Of a stretch of 64,000 nt of DNA, positions 21,181-31,992 are shown piece after piece (within the stretch, counting starts at the first letter, position 1; the number at the start of each line of letters is the position of its first letter). Below the pieces are notes generated by a model, which saw only the letters and a list, made by a program, of their open reading frames with translations, made no database searches and was not told where the DNA came from. Location: positions 87,654,472-87,718,471 of the forward strand of contig CM060707.1 of the NCBI GenBank assembly GCA_030686995.1. The letters run 5' to 3'. The translations under genes were made by a program, and so were the position numbers. Source of the stretch: Artemisia argyi (Eukaryota; Streptophyta; Magnoliopsida; Asterales; Asteraceae).

Positions 21181-22414
21181 TGTGGAAAACTAGAAGGGGG
21201 GTTGAATAGTTTACCGGTTTTTAACTTTATTTTCTTTTAAAACATTTATGTGTAATCGACAACTAAAACATACCAAACAAAAAATAATATGCAAGAATAA
21301 AAGTAAGAAACGATCAAACCATAACACGGATGTTTATCATGGTTCAGCTACAAGGACTCTTTTTCCTTGCCCAACTCCACGCCCCGAGTATCCAACTCGA
21401 GAGTTTCTTGCACTAGTCAACAAGCTCCTTAAACCGGCGGAGAAAACCTTACACGTCGCTTACACACTATTTCCGACACTAAGCTAGATGTCGAGTTCTT
21501 TTACAAGGGTTCAACCACTCCCTATAGTTCTTTTACAAAGGGTACAACCACTCCTGATACACTAAGTATTTTGAGGACTAAAATACTAACCAATAAAATG
21601 ATGTATAAACTTTACAAGTTTACACTATGCTATGCTTAACAAGTCTTGCAACGTTGTGTTGAAGCTTGTAAAGTCGTGATCTTCTTGCTACAAAGAAAGA
21701 CTCACAAATATGAAATGGAACTGAGTTAGAAGAAAGAAATGAGAGTATATGCAGTATGTTATGAATGTAAGTGATAAGAAAAACATAAAGAGTGGGTTGC
21801 TATTTATAGGCAAAATTCCAGACCAACCCACAGATACGGCGGAACCAATCCTTTGGTTTCGTCCGTTATACCCATGGGTTCCGCTAGCATGTGTGATAGA
21901 ATCCTGTACAAATATTTCACAATCTAACTCAATATTCTCAAAATAAAACATGTCTCTTACACATATGTTTCCTTTAAGGGACATGTGTGATGCAAGTGAT
22001 GATGTAAGTATATCTATTATTTCTAATTTTATATATACTTAAAAAGAAAGTATTCTTGTAAAAGTGTTTATGTAGAGACTTAAAAATATTTGTTTGAGAT
22101 GTTTAGCAAGTGAATGATTTACTAAAAAGGTTTGATTACTTATATCCTAATAAGACACACTCTTTTAGAAAACTTAATAAATATACTTATATGACATTTT
22201 TAACACATGAAATTATACTAAAGTATACTTAACCATTTTACAATTTGAAATCACTTTATGAAACCATGTAAATGTAGTTTGAGTGATGTTAATTAAAAGT
22301 CTTCTAAACTATATTTATGACTTGCTAAAAATAAACTTTACCTTTTGTCGTTTAACAAAACTCAGAAAGATTGTAAAATATAAATAACGTTTTTAGGCGA
22401 TATTTGTATTAACA
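21181..22414 (-). repeat. 5' LTR of the minus-strand copia element
   Basis: On the minus strand it starts TGTTAATACAAATATCGCC (22414) and ends TTCTAGTTTTCCACA (21181). Its termini match the plus-strand copia LTR at 30075-31418, identifying both as one family or close relatives. A hairpin CGGAACCAA/TTGGTTTCG (21840-21861) precedes the TATA-like CTATAAATA (21809-21801). The flanking bases 22415-22419 (CGTTG) are the predicted target duplication; no partner was found. Confidence 0.8.
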
Positions 22415-24010
22415 CGTTGTTAGAACTCCGCAGCAGAATCAAGTAGTTAAAGAAGAAATCGCACTCTTGAGGAAGCTGCTTACTCAATGCTGATTTATTC
22501 TAGTGCATCGTTATTTCTATGGGCTGATGTTGTATCGATCAACTGCGTGTTTCACACAGAACCGTTCCCTAATCCACACAAAGTAAACAATAGGAAACCT
22601 AATATCTTTTGCCTACATGTCTTTGGAGCACTATGTTATCCGACGAACGACAGAGAAGATCTAGGTAAGCTGAAAGCTTTGGGTGATATTGGTATTTATA
22701 TCATATATGCAAATAACTCGAGGGCTTACCGGGTATATAATCGAACAACCAATAAGGTCATGGAGACGATGAATATAAAGTTCGATGAAATCTTAGCTAT
22801 GGCTTCTTAACGCTGCAGGTTAGAACCCGGGCTTACACTAATGGCTTTAGAGAGACTCACTCTAGAACCCACACTTAATCCAATGGCTTCTAATCAACTC
22901 AAATTAGAACCCACACCAAACACACAGAGTTCTAAACATATTAGTTCAAGACTCGTACCTCAAAAAGCTCCATCAACAATCATTGAAAAACCTTTAGAAC
23001 ATGAATTGGAAACTTTGTTCTAGTTAATGTATGATGGCTACATGGGTGGAAACTTGACAAATGCATCAAGACTTCATTTCGCTGCACCCGCTCCTAATCA
23101 TCCACCACAAACACAAGATGCATCCACAACCGTTGAAATTGAAGCAACTACACTAAATACCTGTAACAACTCGCATTTTCGGATTACTATTCATTTCTAC
23201 TATTCACTATTACTATTCATTTTTACTATTCATCGTATTTTGGCTTAGTATAAAAACTTGGAACTTTTTTCCTAAAAATTACTATTCACTTTTACTATTC
23301 ACTCCGATACCCGCACCACCTTTTGACTAATACATTTTAAATGACCTTGCTAATCATATACCTAGTCATTAACTAAATATTATTTAGATAATATCATACA
23401 AAATATGTCATTAAGAGAAGTCAAGTTGAAATTCTCTTCTTAAATATCTAAACACTATTCACATAAATATCTAAACACTATTTATCAAAATATCTAGATA
23501 TTTTCAGAAATTTTCACTATAAATAGAAAGGAAACTAGTTCATTTTATTTCACAGAAAAACACACATTTCCCTCCTCCTCCACCTTTCTCCCTCCATACA
23601 TCCTCCATACTTGATTTTTAGGCTTCGAGTTATACAGATAAGTTGATGGCATAAGTATTCTCTACGTAAAAATATAGTTTATTTTGTGTTTACGCGGTTA
23701 TATTAAGAGCTACACAATGGTGGATAGGAGCTGTGGTCCTCAGAAATTTCTTAAAACTTTGGCAAGAATAGATCGGCTAATTCCAATGATGGGTTTTTAA
23801 TATGGGAGCTATTAGGTTGATTTTAAAGGTTTTTAAGGTTTAGGAAATGGATTCTTGAATTTAGATGCGGAAGTGCTGCCCAATTTTCTAGTATCATTTA
23901 TAAGTTATTATCAGGTGAGTCATAGCCCCTACTCTTTTTATACTTGTTTTAACTCTTTGGGGGAGATACATGCTCAACTACTTGCTTACTTGTACAAATA
24001 CTCAAAACAT

Positions 24011-24113
24011 TTATACTTGATTGTTTTATACTTGATTGTCTTATACTTGATTGTCTTATACTTGATTGTTTTATACTTGATTGCATTATACTTGATTGCA
24101 TTATACTTGATTT
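24011..24113 (+). repeat. 15-bp tandem repeat in a solo LTR
   Basis: About seven to eight imperfect copies of TTATACTTGATTGTY. It lies within the putative LTR intron. The triple-array LTRs carry only two or three copies at the matching place (about 11650-11690). Confidence 0.85.
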
Positions 24114-24164
24114 CATACATACATGATTGTGTTATACTTAACTGCGTTATACTTAATTGTCAGA

Positions 24165-24290
24165 CTTCCAGTGGCTCCAAATTAAGTTGTTGGATGACCA
24201 TTGAGATTTCCAGTGGCTCCAAATTAAGTTGTTGGATAACCATTGAGGCTATCTAGTGGCTCCAAATTAAGTTGTTGGATGACCATTAGC
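24165..24290 (+). repeat. 42-43-bp tandem repeat, three copies
   Basis: Units begin near 24169, 24211 and 24254, with the core AGTGGCTCCAAATTAAGTTG. It lies inside the putative LTR intron, downstream of the 15-bp array. Confidence 0.85.
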
Positions 24291-25110
24291 TTTGATACAT
24301 CCTAACATTTGCGAATGTTGGATACATCATAAAAGTGAGGTCTTCGGAGATGAAGTGTAGACTCACGACTAATTGCTTAATTGTTGCGATGAACTTATAC
24401 ATGTCTTAATCATACTATATATTTAGCAGTGGGTTGTGAACACACAGGTTGCAAGTGTTGTTATGGGCGGGACTTGCAACTGAGTGGATTCACAATGCCT
24501 TTGCTGTGTGTACATTCTTTAAGGCTTTTCAACTATTTTAAGACAAACTCTACGAACTCACCAACCATTGTGTTGACACTTTAACATGTTTATCTCAGGT
24601 TAGTAAGGCGATAGCTAGTGCGTGGAAAATAGAGTCAAGCTGCATATTCTGAAGACTTACGCTTTTTATCATTTACCATTCAAAACGTTTTGTATACATT
24701 TATGTATTATACTTTGGAATCTCATGTTTGTAACTTTTAATTCATTAATCGAATGGTAACTTTTCAAAACGTCTCATTTAGAGGTCGTTTTCTATAACTT
24801 GTACTTTGTATTATGAAGTAGCACCCCAGTGACACAGTCTTCCGCTGCGGTATTTTGGGGGTGTTACAATACCTCATTTACTGCACTCACAATACTCCAA
24901 GTACCTCACAAAGCAACACACAAAATTTTGATGAGCAAAACCAAATCATACCAACTCAAGAAGAACATGCACGAAACCACAATGATGTAGAGTTTGAAGA
25001 AGTCTTTGTTAATCTGTTTGGCACACCGTCAACGGAATCTGCTGAATCTATTAATAACTTCGATTGTGTGTGTAAACTATTGATAAATTCGATTGTATGT
25101 ATGTAAACTA

Positions 25111-25657
25111 TTAATAACTTCGATTGTGTGTATCATTACGGTGAGATTATTATGTAACACTACTCAATTATTTCATGATTAATATATACATGTTCCCTTT
25201 AAATTATACGAGTTATATTTTAATCACATTTACCCCAGAACACCGCAATCAGCCAGTTAAAGATGAATATTTGTGGTTTATTGTAGGAGATGACTTAGAA
25301 GTTAGGTGGGAAAAAGAGGACTTGGTATTAAGTGTGAGAATGAGATGTTTGAGGTATCCGTGATTAAAATATAAATAATATAATTTAAACAAAAACATGT
25401 ATTATATAAAAACAGAAAGATTAAGTAGTGTCATGTAATAATACCACCGTAATAATACACACAATAAAAATTATTAAATGTTTACTTTAAAAACAATAAA
25501 AGTTATTAAATACTCATATGTAAAATTGAAAAAAAAAATAATTTGACACAAACAAAAATATTTATTGAATAGTTGAACACATTTAAAAGTAGGGGTGGGT
25601 TATAAAGACGGTGGCTATTTGGTTAGATTAACCATCTCTTATTAGAGGGTGTACTTA
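25111..25657. other. AT-rich sequence with no supported gene
   Basis: A 27-bp direct repeat around AATAACTTCGATTGTGTGT lies at about 25053-25131. A short frame at 25220-25363 (with DEYLWFIVGDDLEVRWEKED) is too short to assign. Nothing else is supported. Confidence 0.4.
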
Positions 25658-25757
<100 letters not shown>

Positions 25758-26068
25758 CTTTTTTCCTATTTTGTCGTTTATTGGTTATTTATTTATTTAT
25801 TTATTTTGTGTGTGTGTGTGTTGTGTTAAATTAAATGTGTTGTATATGTTTAATGTTTTGTATATTTGTGTTTAATAATGTTTTGTATATGTATAATATT
25901 TTGTATAATTATTTTGTTTGTATAACAGCACGTTATATATTACCACATTAAATAACTACAACAACAACAATTGTTGTTATTAAATTAAAGAACAACGTTA
26001 ACACATTATTTAAAAACAACAACATCTACGAACAACAACGTTAACACATTATTTAAAAACAACATCAT

Positions 26069-26368
26069 CTACGACATATGAGGATTATTCATTTCATTTA
26101 AAAGATCATGGAGCCTTGCACCCGACTGACAAGCGTGATCCTCAGGATTCCTTGCCAATTCTAACTTCATCTCCAGCGTCTTTATTCTTGTCAACAACAG
26201 CTTGTTTCTTGCTTCAAGCTCGTCAATCTTATTATATTTCGCAACGCAGTTTGAGCACTGCGCTGAAAAAGAGACTTGATTAAAGTACCTCCTTTCAAAT
26301 TCATCAACGCAGTTTGCAACCTTCATATCCAAGCCTAACACTTTTTTATCACTTGTGCAAATGGTTTT
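26069..26368 (-). pseudogene. Possible exon or gene fragment, coiled-coil protein
   Basis: A minus-strand frame, open from a stop at 26369-26371 to a stop at 26069, encodes about 99 residues. They include a Cys pair (CSNC) and a Leu/Lys/Glu heptad-like stretch (IDELEARNKLLLTRIKTLEMKL), then a polar tail. Codon use is less AT-driven than the surroundings, which is why I list it. There is no ATG at the start of the open frame and the first in-frame Met is internal, so it may be a last exon or a captured fragment. No family is recognised; tail-to-tail repeats lie upstream of it at 26363-26760. Confidence 0.3.
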
Positions 26369-26760
26369 CTAAATCGGCGATGATGATTAGGTGTTAATCT
26401 GAGCCTGTGTGCAATCTGCTTGTGTGCTAATTGCATGTGTGCAATCTATTTGTGTGCTTACGCACTTGGACAAAAAAAAAACTTGACTGCTTGTGTGCTA
26501 ATGCAATTTGCTTGTGTTCTAAATCGGCGATGATGATTGTGTTAATCTGAGCCTGTGTGCAATCTGCTTGTGTGCTAAATGCTTGTGTGCAGTCTGTTTG
26601 TGTGCTTATGCACTTGGAGAGAAAATCTGCTTGTGTGCTTATGCACTTGGAGAGAAAAAAAAACTTAGACTGCTTGTGTGCATTACTGCTTGTGTGCTTA
26701 TGCACTTGGACAAAAAAATACTTTGGACAAAAAACTTGTACACAAAAATACTTTAGGACA
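26363..26760. repeat. Degenerate CTTGTGTGCT minisatellite with a longer duplicated block
   Basis: Short units built on TGCTTGTGTGCTTATGCACT recur many times, alternating with A-rich spacers after CACTTGGA. A larger block starting TTCTAAATCGGCGATGATGA occurs twice (about 26367 and 26517). An A-rich (AAAAAT)n stretch follows to 26850. Confidence 0.8.
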
Positions 26761-27082
26761 AAAAAAAAGTTAATGTGGGAAAAAAAATAAAAATAAAAAT
26801 AAAAATAAAAATAAATAAAAAAAAAAGAAAAAAAAAAAGAAAAGAAAAGAACAATCTGCAAAAGTACCCCTAGTGTAGGGGGGTTAGAAATAGGGGTAGA
26901 CCCCGTTTCCCTAACACAATCCTAAAAGTAAATAAAAATTTACTAACTGACCGTAAGCCCAATAGCCACCAATTGCAAGTGGCAACAAACACATTGCAAT
27001 CAGTGTGCATGAAACTTTGACTCATTTCCATACAGGTACTGTTGATGGATGCTTTTCACTTGAGGGCATCGTTGTCAGCAAC

Positions 27083-27416
27083 TAGGGGTGTTATAAAAGT
27101 CGACCCGAATCGAACTCGATCCGAACTTAAATATAGTTTTTTGGGTCAGGTTAATTGGGTCAAAAATTATATTCGAGTCAATTGGGTTAACTTGAATTGA
27201 CACGAATTCTAAACAAGGTCGGGTTCAGGTATGTTTTTATTAGCCTCAACCCGAACCAGACTAACCCGGCTCAACAAACACTTTTACAATGTAAAAATAC
27301 TCGGGTTGCCCCGAACCCGAATTGACGCGAATCCGAGTTCTAAACAAGGTCGGTTCAGGTATGTTTTTCTTGAGTCTTGACTCGAACCCGACCGGATGAC
27401 CCGAATGACACCCCTA
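27083..27416. mobile_element. hAT-like MITE candidate
   Basis: A 334-bp element with perfect 9-bp terminal inverted repeats TAGGGGTGT/ACACCCCTA and repeated internal CCCGAACCCGA-type motifs. The flanking 8-mers TCAGCAAC and CCTGCAAT match at five of eight positions, compatible with a decayed 8-bp hAT target duplication. No coding capacity. Confidence 0.55.
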
Positions 27417-28513
27417 CCTGCAATAATGAGATGAGATTTGTTATTGGTACCTTAAAACACTATCGATAATCTTTTTTTCTTTCTTTTTTTTTCCTTTTTT
27501 GTTTCTTTTATTTTGTTTAAAATTTTTCTAATAATGTTTTCGTTGTAAAATTGCAAAAATAAAAATACGAAACAGAAAATATAAAGTTTAACAATTCTAA
27601 ACTATGAAATATTTAAAAATACGAAACAAAAACTATGTTATATTCTAATGGGTCAGAGAGTGTATAGATATTAAAAATAGTAAAGTAAAAGGATCATAAT
27701 AACACAACCCTATTCTTAAAGATTAGCATGGCAGCAAAATGGTTTACGACTACGTACATTAGTGACCTTTGACCATTCTAATATTGTGTGCTCAATATTC
27801 TAGCATGTAAGTAAAACGAAGTAATTTTTCTTATGAAAAAGATAACTGCAAAACAGTACAATAAAACACGTTAACTACAAAACATGTCGTATCTACTTTT
27901 TAACAGTTATATTTAATATTAACAGCAGGCAACTCACTCGTTATTATTTAAAAATCCAGGCATGTGTCACTATAAAATATCTAAAAAAGAATTCACTTCA
28001 AAGGAGAGTTTAGATCAACGTAGACCCAAAATTATTTACGATATTATTATGAATCAAAATTAAATTAGCTACTCAACTTTAAAAAAAAAAAATAAAAAAT
28101 AAAAAAAAAAAAAAAAAATGAATAAAAAAAAATCTTATTTCCACATCTTTATTAAAAATAAAATATCTTACAAACGGTAAATTATCAAGTGAAAAAAAAA
28201 TACACCATCGTAACGAGTATCTTTTTATCTTTCAGTAGACGCACATTTTGATATATACTTTTAATAAACTTTTTATTAGATTTTTTTCTTGTTATGACTG
28301 AAAAAATCACATGTGATTTATATCACATATCACATGTGACTTAATAAATCACATGTTTTCATAAACCACATGTTATTTTTTCAGGCGTAAATAAAAATAA
28401 ATCTAAAAAAGGTTCGTCAAAATGATATAGAAGTGCCATTCTATAGAAATATAATTTAATTCTCGTCGCGATAGTATAAGTCGTTTTAAGTACCGATTAG
28501 TGTTTGTAAGATA
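27417..28513. other. AT-rich sequence without genes
   Basis: Contains poly-T and poly-A tracts (about 27473-27510 and 28080-28130). A segment at about 27540-27650 (AAAATACGAAACAGAAAATA and neighbours) is similar to 29150-29260. The short inverted element TCACATGTGAY recurs at about 28308-28360. No gene is supported. Confidence 0.5.
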
Positions 28514-28766
28514 CTCCTTCCATCCCATTCAAATATCCATGTTTGACTTTTCAAGTATTTATTTATCAACTTTGATCTTAAATATTTTTGCTTGTGTTAT
28601 ATAGTATTTGATAAAATTATAATTAATGAAAATACATTTAAAACTTAATGCATTCATATATTTTGTATCAAGTATTATATTACCAAAACAAAAATATTTA
28701 AAGTAAAAAATTAGAAAGAATAACTTTAAAAAGTCAAACAAAACATTTAATATGAGACGGAGGGAG
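28514..28766. mobile_element. Stowaway-like MITE, 253 bp
   Basis: It is bounded by TA on both sides (28512-28513, 28767-28768). Its ends read CTCCTTCCATCCCATTC and, on the other strand, CTCCCTCCGTCTCATAT, the typical Stowaway (Tc1/mariner) terminus. AAAGTCAAAC-type subterminal repeats are also present at both ends. Non-coding and AT-rich. Confidence 0.87.
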
Positions 28767-29742
28767 TATTTAATTTCTTTTATTTTTTTTAAAAAAAATA
28801 ATAAATAAAAAGAAACGAAGATTAAAATTGGGCTTTTTTTAATTTGATGAAAAAATAATGACTATGATTTATTTATTGGATATTTAATAAATTTTGGGTT
28901 TAGATTGAGCTTTCCTTATGCAAAGGATGTTGCACGGGTCACACTTTTAACGTTTTTTATCTTAGACTAGAAAAAGTGATCGCATTTTCTTACCTTTCAC
29001 ATAAACGTTATTTCAACTTTTTTTCTTTTTTACTTTCTCTCGCTTTCTCTAATCTTTTACAATTGGGATAAGTTATTTGTACCTCCTAAAACACCAACAA
29101 TACCTCCTCATTTTTTTATTTATTATTTTATAAGTAATTTTGTTATAAACTATAAAATTGAAATTACGGTACAAAAAATATAAAGTTTAATAATTTAAAA
29201 GTATTAAACTGACAGAAATACGAAACATAAACTGATAAAAAAACTGTGTTTTATTTTAAAAAGAGAGTCGTGAGGTGAAAATGTAAAAAGTATGGTAAGG
29301 GGTATTAATAGTAGCACCCTTGACAATTTTAAGATGGTAGTACTATTAGTACCCTTACTTTATAAATACAAGTGATACCCTTCTTATTGCCTATTTTATT
29401 CACCACATAAGATTTTATTTTTGTTTTTTTATTCCGTATTTTCTTATACTGTTTTTGACTTATTATATTTTATAGTTTTTATTTCGCACTTTTTTCGGCA
29501 GTTTTACCAACTTTATTAACATGAAAAGACAAATTTGTTTTTTTGTTATAGTTTTCTACTTCGTCTTTTTTATATTTTGCTACTTTTAACTTATACAACT
29601 TTAATTTCCATCTTTTTTTTCTTTTTTTTTCCCAATTTTATAATAAAAAATTATAAATAAAAGTTAGAGGTATTACTTGCACTTTAAGAGATACTAATAA
29701 ACAACCTCTTTTAAAATGAGAATTGATTTGAACAACAAAGGC
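28767..29742. other. AT-rich intergenic sequence
   Basis: No gene is supported. The 29150-29260 part resembles 27540-27650. The segment around 29300-29350 contains short inverted AGTAGCACCCTT/AGTACCCTTA-like motifs that may be ends of an uncharacterised MITE. Confidence 0.4.
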
Positions 29743-29833
29743 TTTGATTGAGACACTCTATTTTGTGCATAACATAATTGTACGGTATTTACAGTGTGCT
29801 CTATATATTTATATAGTGAGTGTCCCAATCAAA
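29743..29833. mobile_element. Small hairpin element, 91 bp
   Basis: The 16-bp end TTTGATTGAGACACTC (29743-29758) is the inverted complement, with one mismatch, of GAGTGTCCCAATCAAA (29818-29833). No clear target duplication is visible, so a MITE identity is a guess. Confidence 0.45.
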
Positions 29834-30074
29834 TTATAAAATATGAAAATCACCTTTATTCTAAAATAGCCCATATATATGTTGCTTGCTTATAATAAAA
29901 TAATTTATTAAAGTGTTATTATAAACCAATTTTTTATACTAGACGAGCATCCATGAATAGTAACGGGAGTTTATAGTGGCAGATAATTGTAGTGATAAAA
30001 AAAAGTTTATAGATTATAAATGAAAAATAATAAAAGTTTGAGGATTTGATGATTAAACATAATCTATACTATTA

Positions 30075-31418
30075 TGTTGATACAAATAATGCCTAAAAAC
30101 GTTATTCTATCTTTTGATATCTCTACGTTTTGATGATAACAAGATGTGAATACATTTTACGTCAAAGTTAACGTAAACAAGTTTTTAATCGAAATATCCG
30201 ATTTCTATGCAAATCACTCTATGTATGAACAAACAAAGTGATTACTTGACAAATGATCTAAGAAGTGAATTTGTGTTTTAAAGTCTAAAATTGTGAGGTG
30301 TCAAAACATTCACTTCAAAAATACATTTTACAAATTATTTTTAAATTTTAAAGAAATGTTTTATTTTGTTAAATGAATTCAAAAAACCTTAACAACTATT
30401 TTCCTCCATAATTAGCTCCAAACTTCCCCAAATAAACCTTCACCACTAAAAACAAAAAGATGGGCGTTTTTGTATGGCACGGTACCACTAAATTTAGTGG
30501 TACCGTGTCATATTTAGTGGTACAGTCCTCCCATAACGGTCAAATTTTCATTTACTATAAATACCACCTCACTTCTTAGTTTTTGACCATCCTTTTTTAC
30601 ACAAAACTTTCTGTATTACATCCTCCTTTTCTAGTTATACTTCTTAGATCATTAGTTAGTTTTCTTTTGTTAAAGAAGTGATTCTTTCCTCATCCAACCA
30701 AAGATCACCTACATTCCTCTACTAGTCAAGAGAAGAACACAAGGTGTCAAGAAGACACAAAGGGTTAGAGTCTTTGAGTAGTGCATTTGCATTACCTATT
30801 GTTTGCTTGATTGTATTTTGATATAAATCAAGTATTGTAATCTTGTATTTGCTATCTTGTGTGGATCATTGTCATCGTGTTGAGATCTTGGGGATCTCTT
30901 GTAGCTAGTGTGTTTGAGTGTTGATCAAGTGGATCAAGGTATATTGAGGATTGTGTAGATTGTGTGAGGATCGTATTGATCATGTGAAAGGTTAGGATCG
31001 TGTAGATAGTGTGAGAAGTTTGGATCGTGTGGATCGTGGTAGATTGGTACAAGCTAAGATTATTACTCGACATCTAGCTTAGTCTCAGAAAATAACGTAA
31101 GTGACGTTGTATGGTTTTCTCCGCCTGAAGGGAGGTTGTTGACATAGTGCTTATATCTCTCGAGTTTGGTACTCGGGGAGTGGAGTAGGGTGAAGAAGAG
31201 CTTCGTGACCGAACCACTATAAACCACTTGTCTCGGTTTGGTCTTTCCATCTCTAACTCTTTATTCATTTCTATTGCTTATTAGTGTTAGCTTAAGGTTG
31301 TGTTCATATTAGTGTTGGTTGATTTCATCTACATACGAATCAAATCTTTTCACTAAGTAAATATTTATAACAAACCAAAAAGTCGGTAAACTATTTAACC
31401 CCCTTCTAGTTTTCCACA
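30075..31418 (+). repeat. 5' LTR of the plus-strand copia element
   Basis: It starts TGTTGATACAAATAATGCC and ends TTCTAGTTTTCCACA, the same termini as the LTR at 21181-22414. It contains a 40-nt palindrome (30473-30512), a TATA-like CTATAAATA (30555-30563) and a presumed leader from about 30590. Confidence 0.82.
30473..30512. promoter_or_regulatory. 40-nt palindrome in the copia LTR promoter
   Basis: The central 30 nt (30478-30507) are a perfect palindrome with half-site CACGGTACCACTAAA and no spacer. Five more bases pair on each side with one mismatch. A third partial half-site TTTAGTGGTAC follows at 30513-30523. It lies 43 nt upstream of the TATA-like box. Confidence 0.85.
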
Positions 31419-31420
31419 AT

Positions 31421-31432
31421 TGGTATTAGAGC
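31421..31432 (+). other. Primer-binding site, copia plus strand
   Basis: TGGTATTAGAGC, one mismatch from the initiator-Met tRNA complement, 2 nt after the LTR end. Confidence 0.75.
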
Positions 31433-31484
31433 CACACCAGGCAAGTTTTTAAAGTAAATTGTATTTTAAAACTTAAATCGATAA

Positions 31485-31992
31485 ATGGATTTCGACAAAT
31501 ATCAAGAAGGGCATTCTATGCAAAGACCACCACTTTTTGAAACCGATTGTTTTATATATTGGAAAACAAGATTTGAAACATATGTGAAATCAAAAGACAT
31601 TGATCTTTGGCTTGTTATTACCGTTAAACCTATTGAAAAAGATCCAACAACTAGAAAGGATCATGTTGTTCCTTATGAGCAACAAAGTGATAATCTTAAA
31701 AGAAAACTAGCAAAAAATAATGAGGTTAAAATGGTAATTTACAATGCTTTGCCGAAAAAGGAATTTGAAAGAATTTTTATGTGTAATACGGCAAAAGATA
31801 TTTGGAAAACTTTGTTAGTCACCCATCATGGTAATAATCAAGTTAAAGAGAACAAGATTAATCTTCTTGTTCAACAATATGAACAATTTTTCATTTCGGA
31901 AGATGAAACCATTGATAGTGATTTTGCTAGATTCAATACTATTATTACTAGTTTTAAAGCTCTTGATGAAGGTTATTATAGCAAGAACTACG
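31485..31992 (+). pseudogene. gag: Copia gag, N-terminal part, cut by a solo LTR
   Basis: It begins at an ATG ([20 protein letters not shown]) and is homologous throughout to the gag at 21113-20304. [32 protein letters not shown] and [11 protein letters not shown] are visible. The frame is intact up to the solo-LTR insertion at 31993. The apparent last codons and stop come from the inserted LTR (GTG TAA over the TGTAA start). Gag resumes after the duplication at 35341. Confidence 0.87.

Larger units (their letters stand above)
5921..22414 (-). mobile_element. Ty1/copia element, minus strand, split by a 10.2-kb insertion
   Basis: Minus-strand order: 5' LTR (22414 to 21181), primer site, gag (21113 to 19705, then 9474 to 8961), protease, integrase, reverse transcriptase and RNase H ending at 5921. 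Integrase before reverse transcriptase is diagnostic of Ty1/copia. The 10,225-bp array at 9475-19699 sits inside gag with a 5-bp duplication, and the gag frame resumes across it. The internal region is about 5 kb without the insertion. No 3' LTR is recognisable left of 5921, so it is either lost or displaced beyond the window. Several stops and a frameshift show it is dead. Confidence 0.85.
23162..24869 (+). mobile_element. Solo LTR, 1708 bp, duplication ATACC
   Basis: It starts TGTAACAACTCGC and ends GGGGGTGTTACA. ATACC flanks it at 23157-23161 and 24870-24874. No internal region or second LTR is present, so it is the product of LTR-LTR recombination. TATA-like CTATAAATAG lies at about 23516-23525, and the putative intron at 23915-24598. 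Both ends match the minus-strand solo LTR at 53806-56901, which is about 1.4 kb longer, so this copy carries deletions or is a shorter subfamily. LTR plus duplication is 1713 bp, a multiple of three, so the copia frame is preserved across it. Confidence 0.9.
22420..25110 (+). pseudogene. pol: Copia integrase C-terminus and linker fragment, interrupted by a solo LTR
   Basis: Plus-strand remains of a second copia Pol. It starts with decayed end-of-integrase sequence (EEAAYSMLIYSSAS, FLWADVVS), then HVFGALCYPTNDREDLGKLK and YRVYNRTTNKVMETMNI, typical of the integrase-RT linker, and a Pro/Thr-rich stretch to 23161. Two stops (22810 and 23023) lie in one frame. After the solo LTR the linker continues at 24870, with DEQNQIIPTQEEHARNHNDV shifted by a frameshift near 24890. 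Reverse transcriptase and gag are missing, so it is an old fragment unrelated in orientation to the minus-strand copy on its left. Confidence 0.75.

Noticed and set aside
23855..24256. 133-residue ORF with repeated LYLIV units
   Set aside because: Translation of the 15-bp tandem repeat inside a solo LTR; no gene context.
26427..26861. 144-residue minus-strand ORF rich in Phe, Lys and Gln
   Set aside because: Low-complexity translation of A-rich and CTTGTGTGCT repeats.
31074..31268. Minus-strand ORFs at 30852-31268
   Set aside because: Antisense frames within the copia LTR and leader; no domain.
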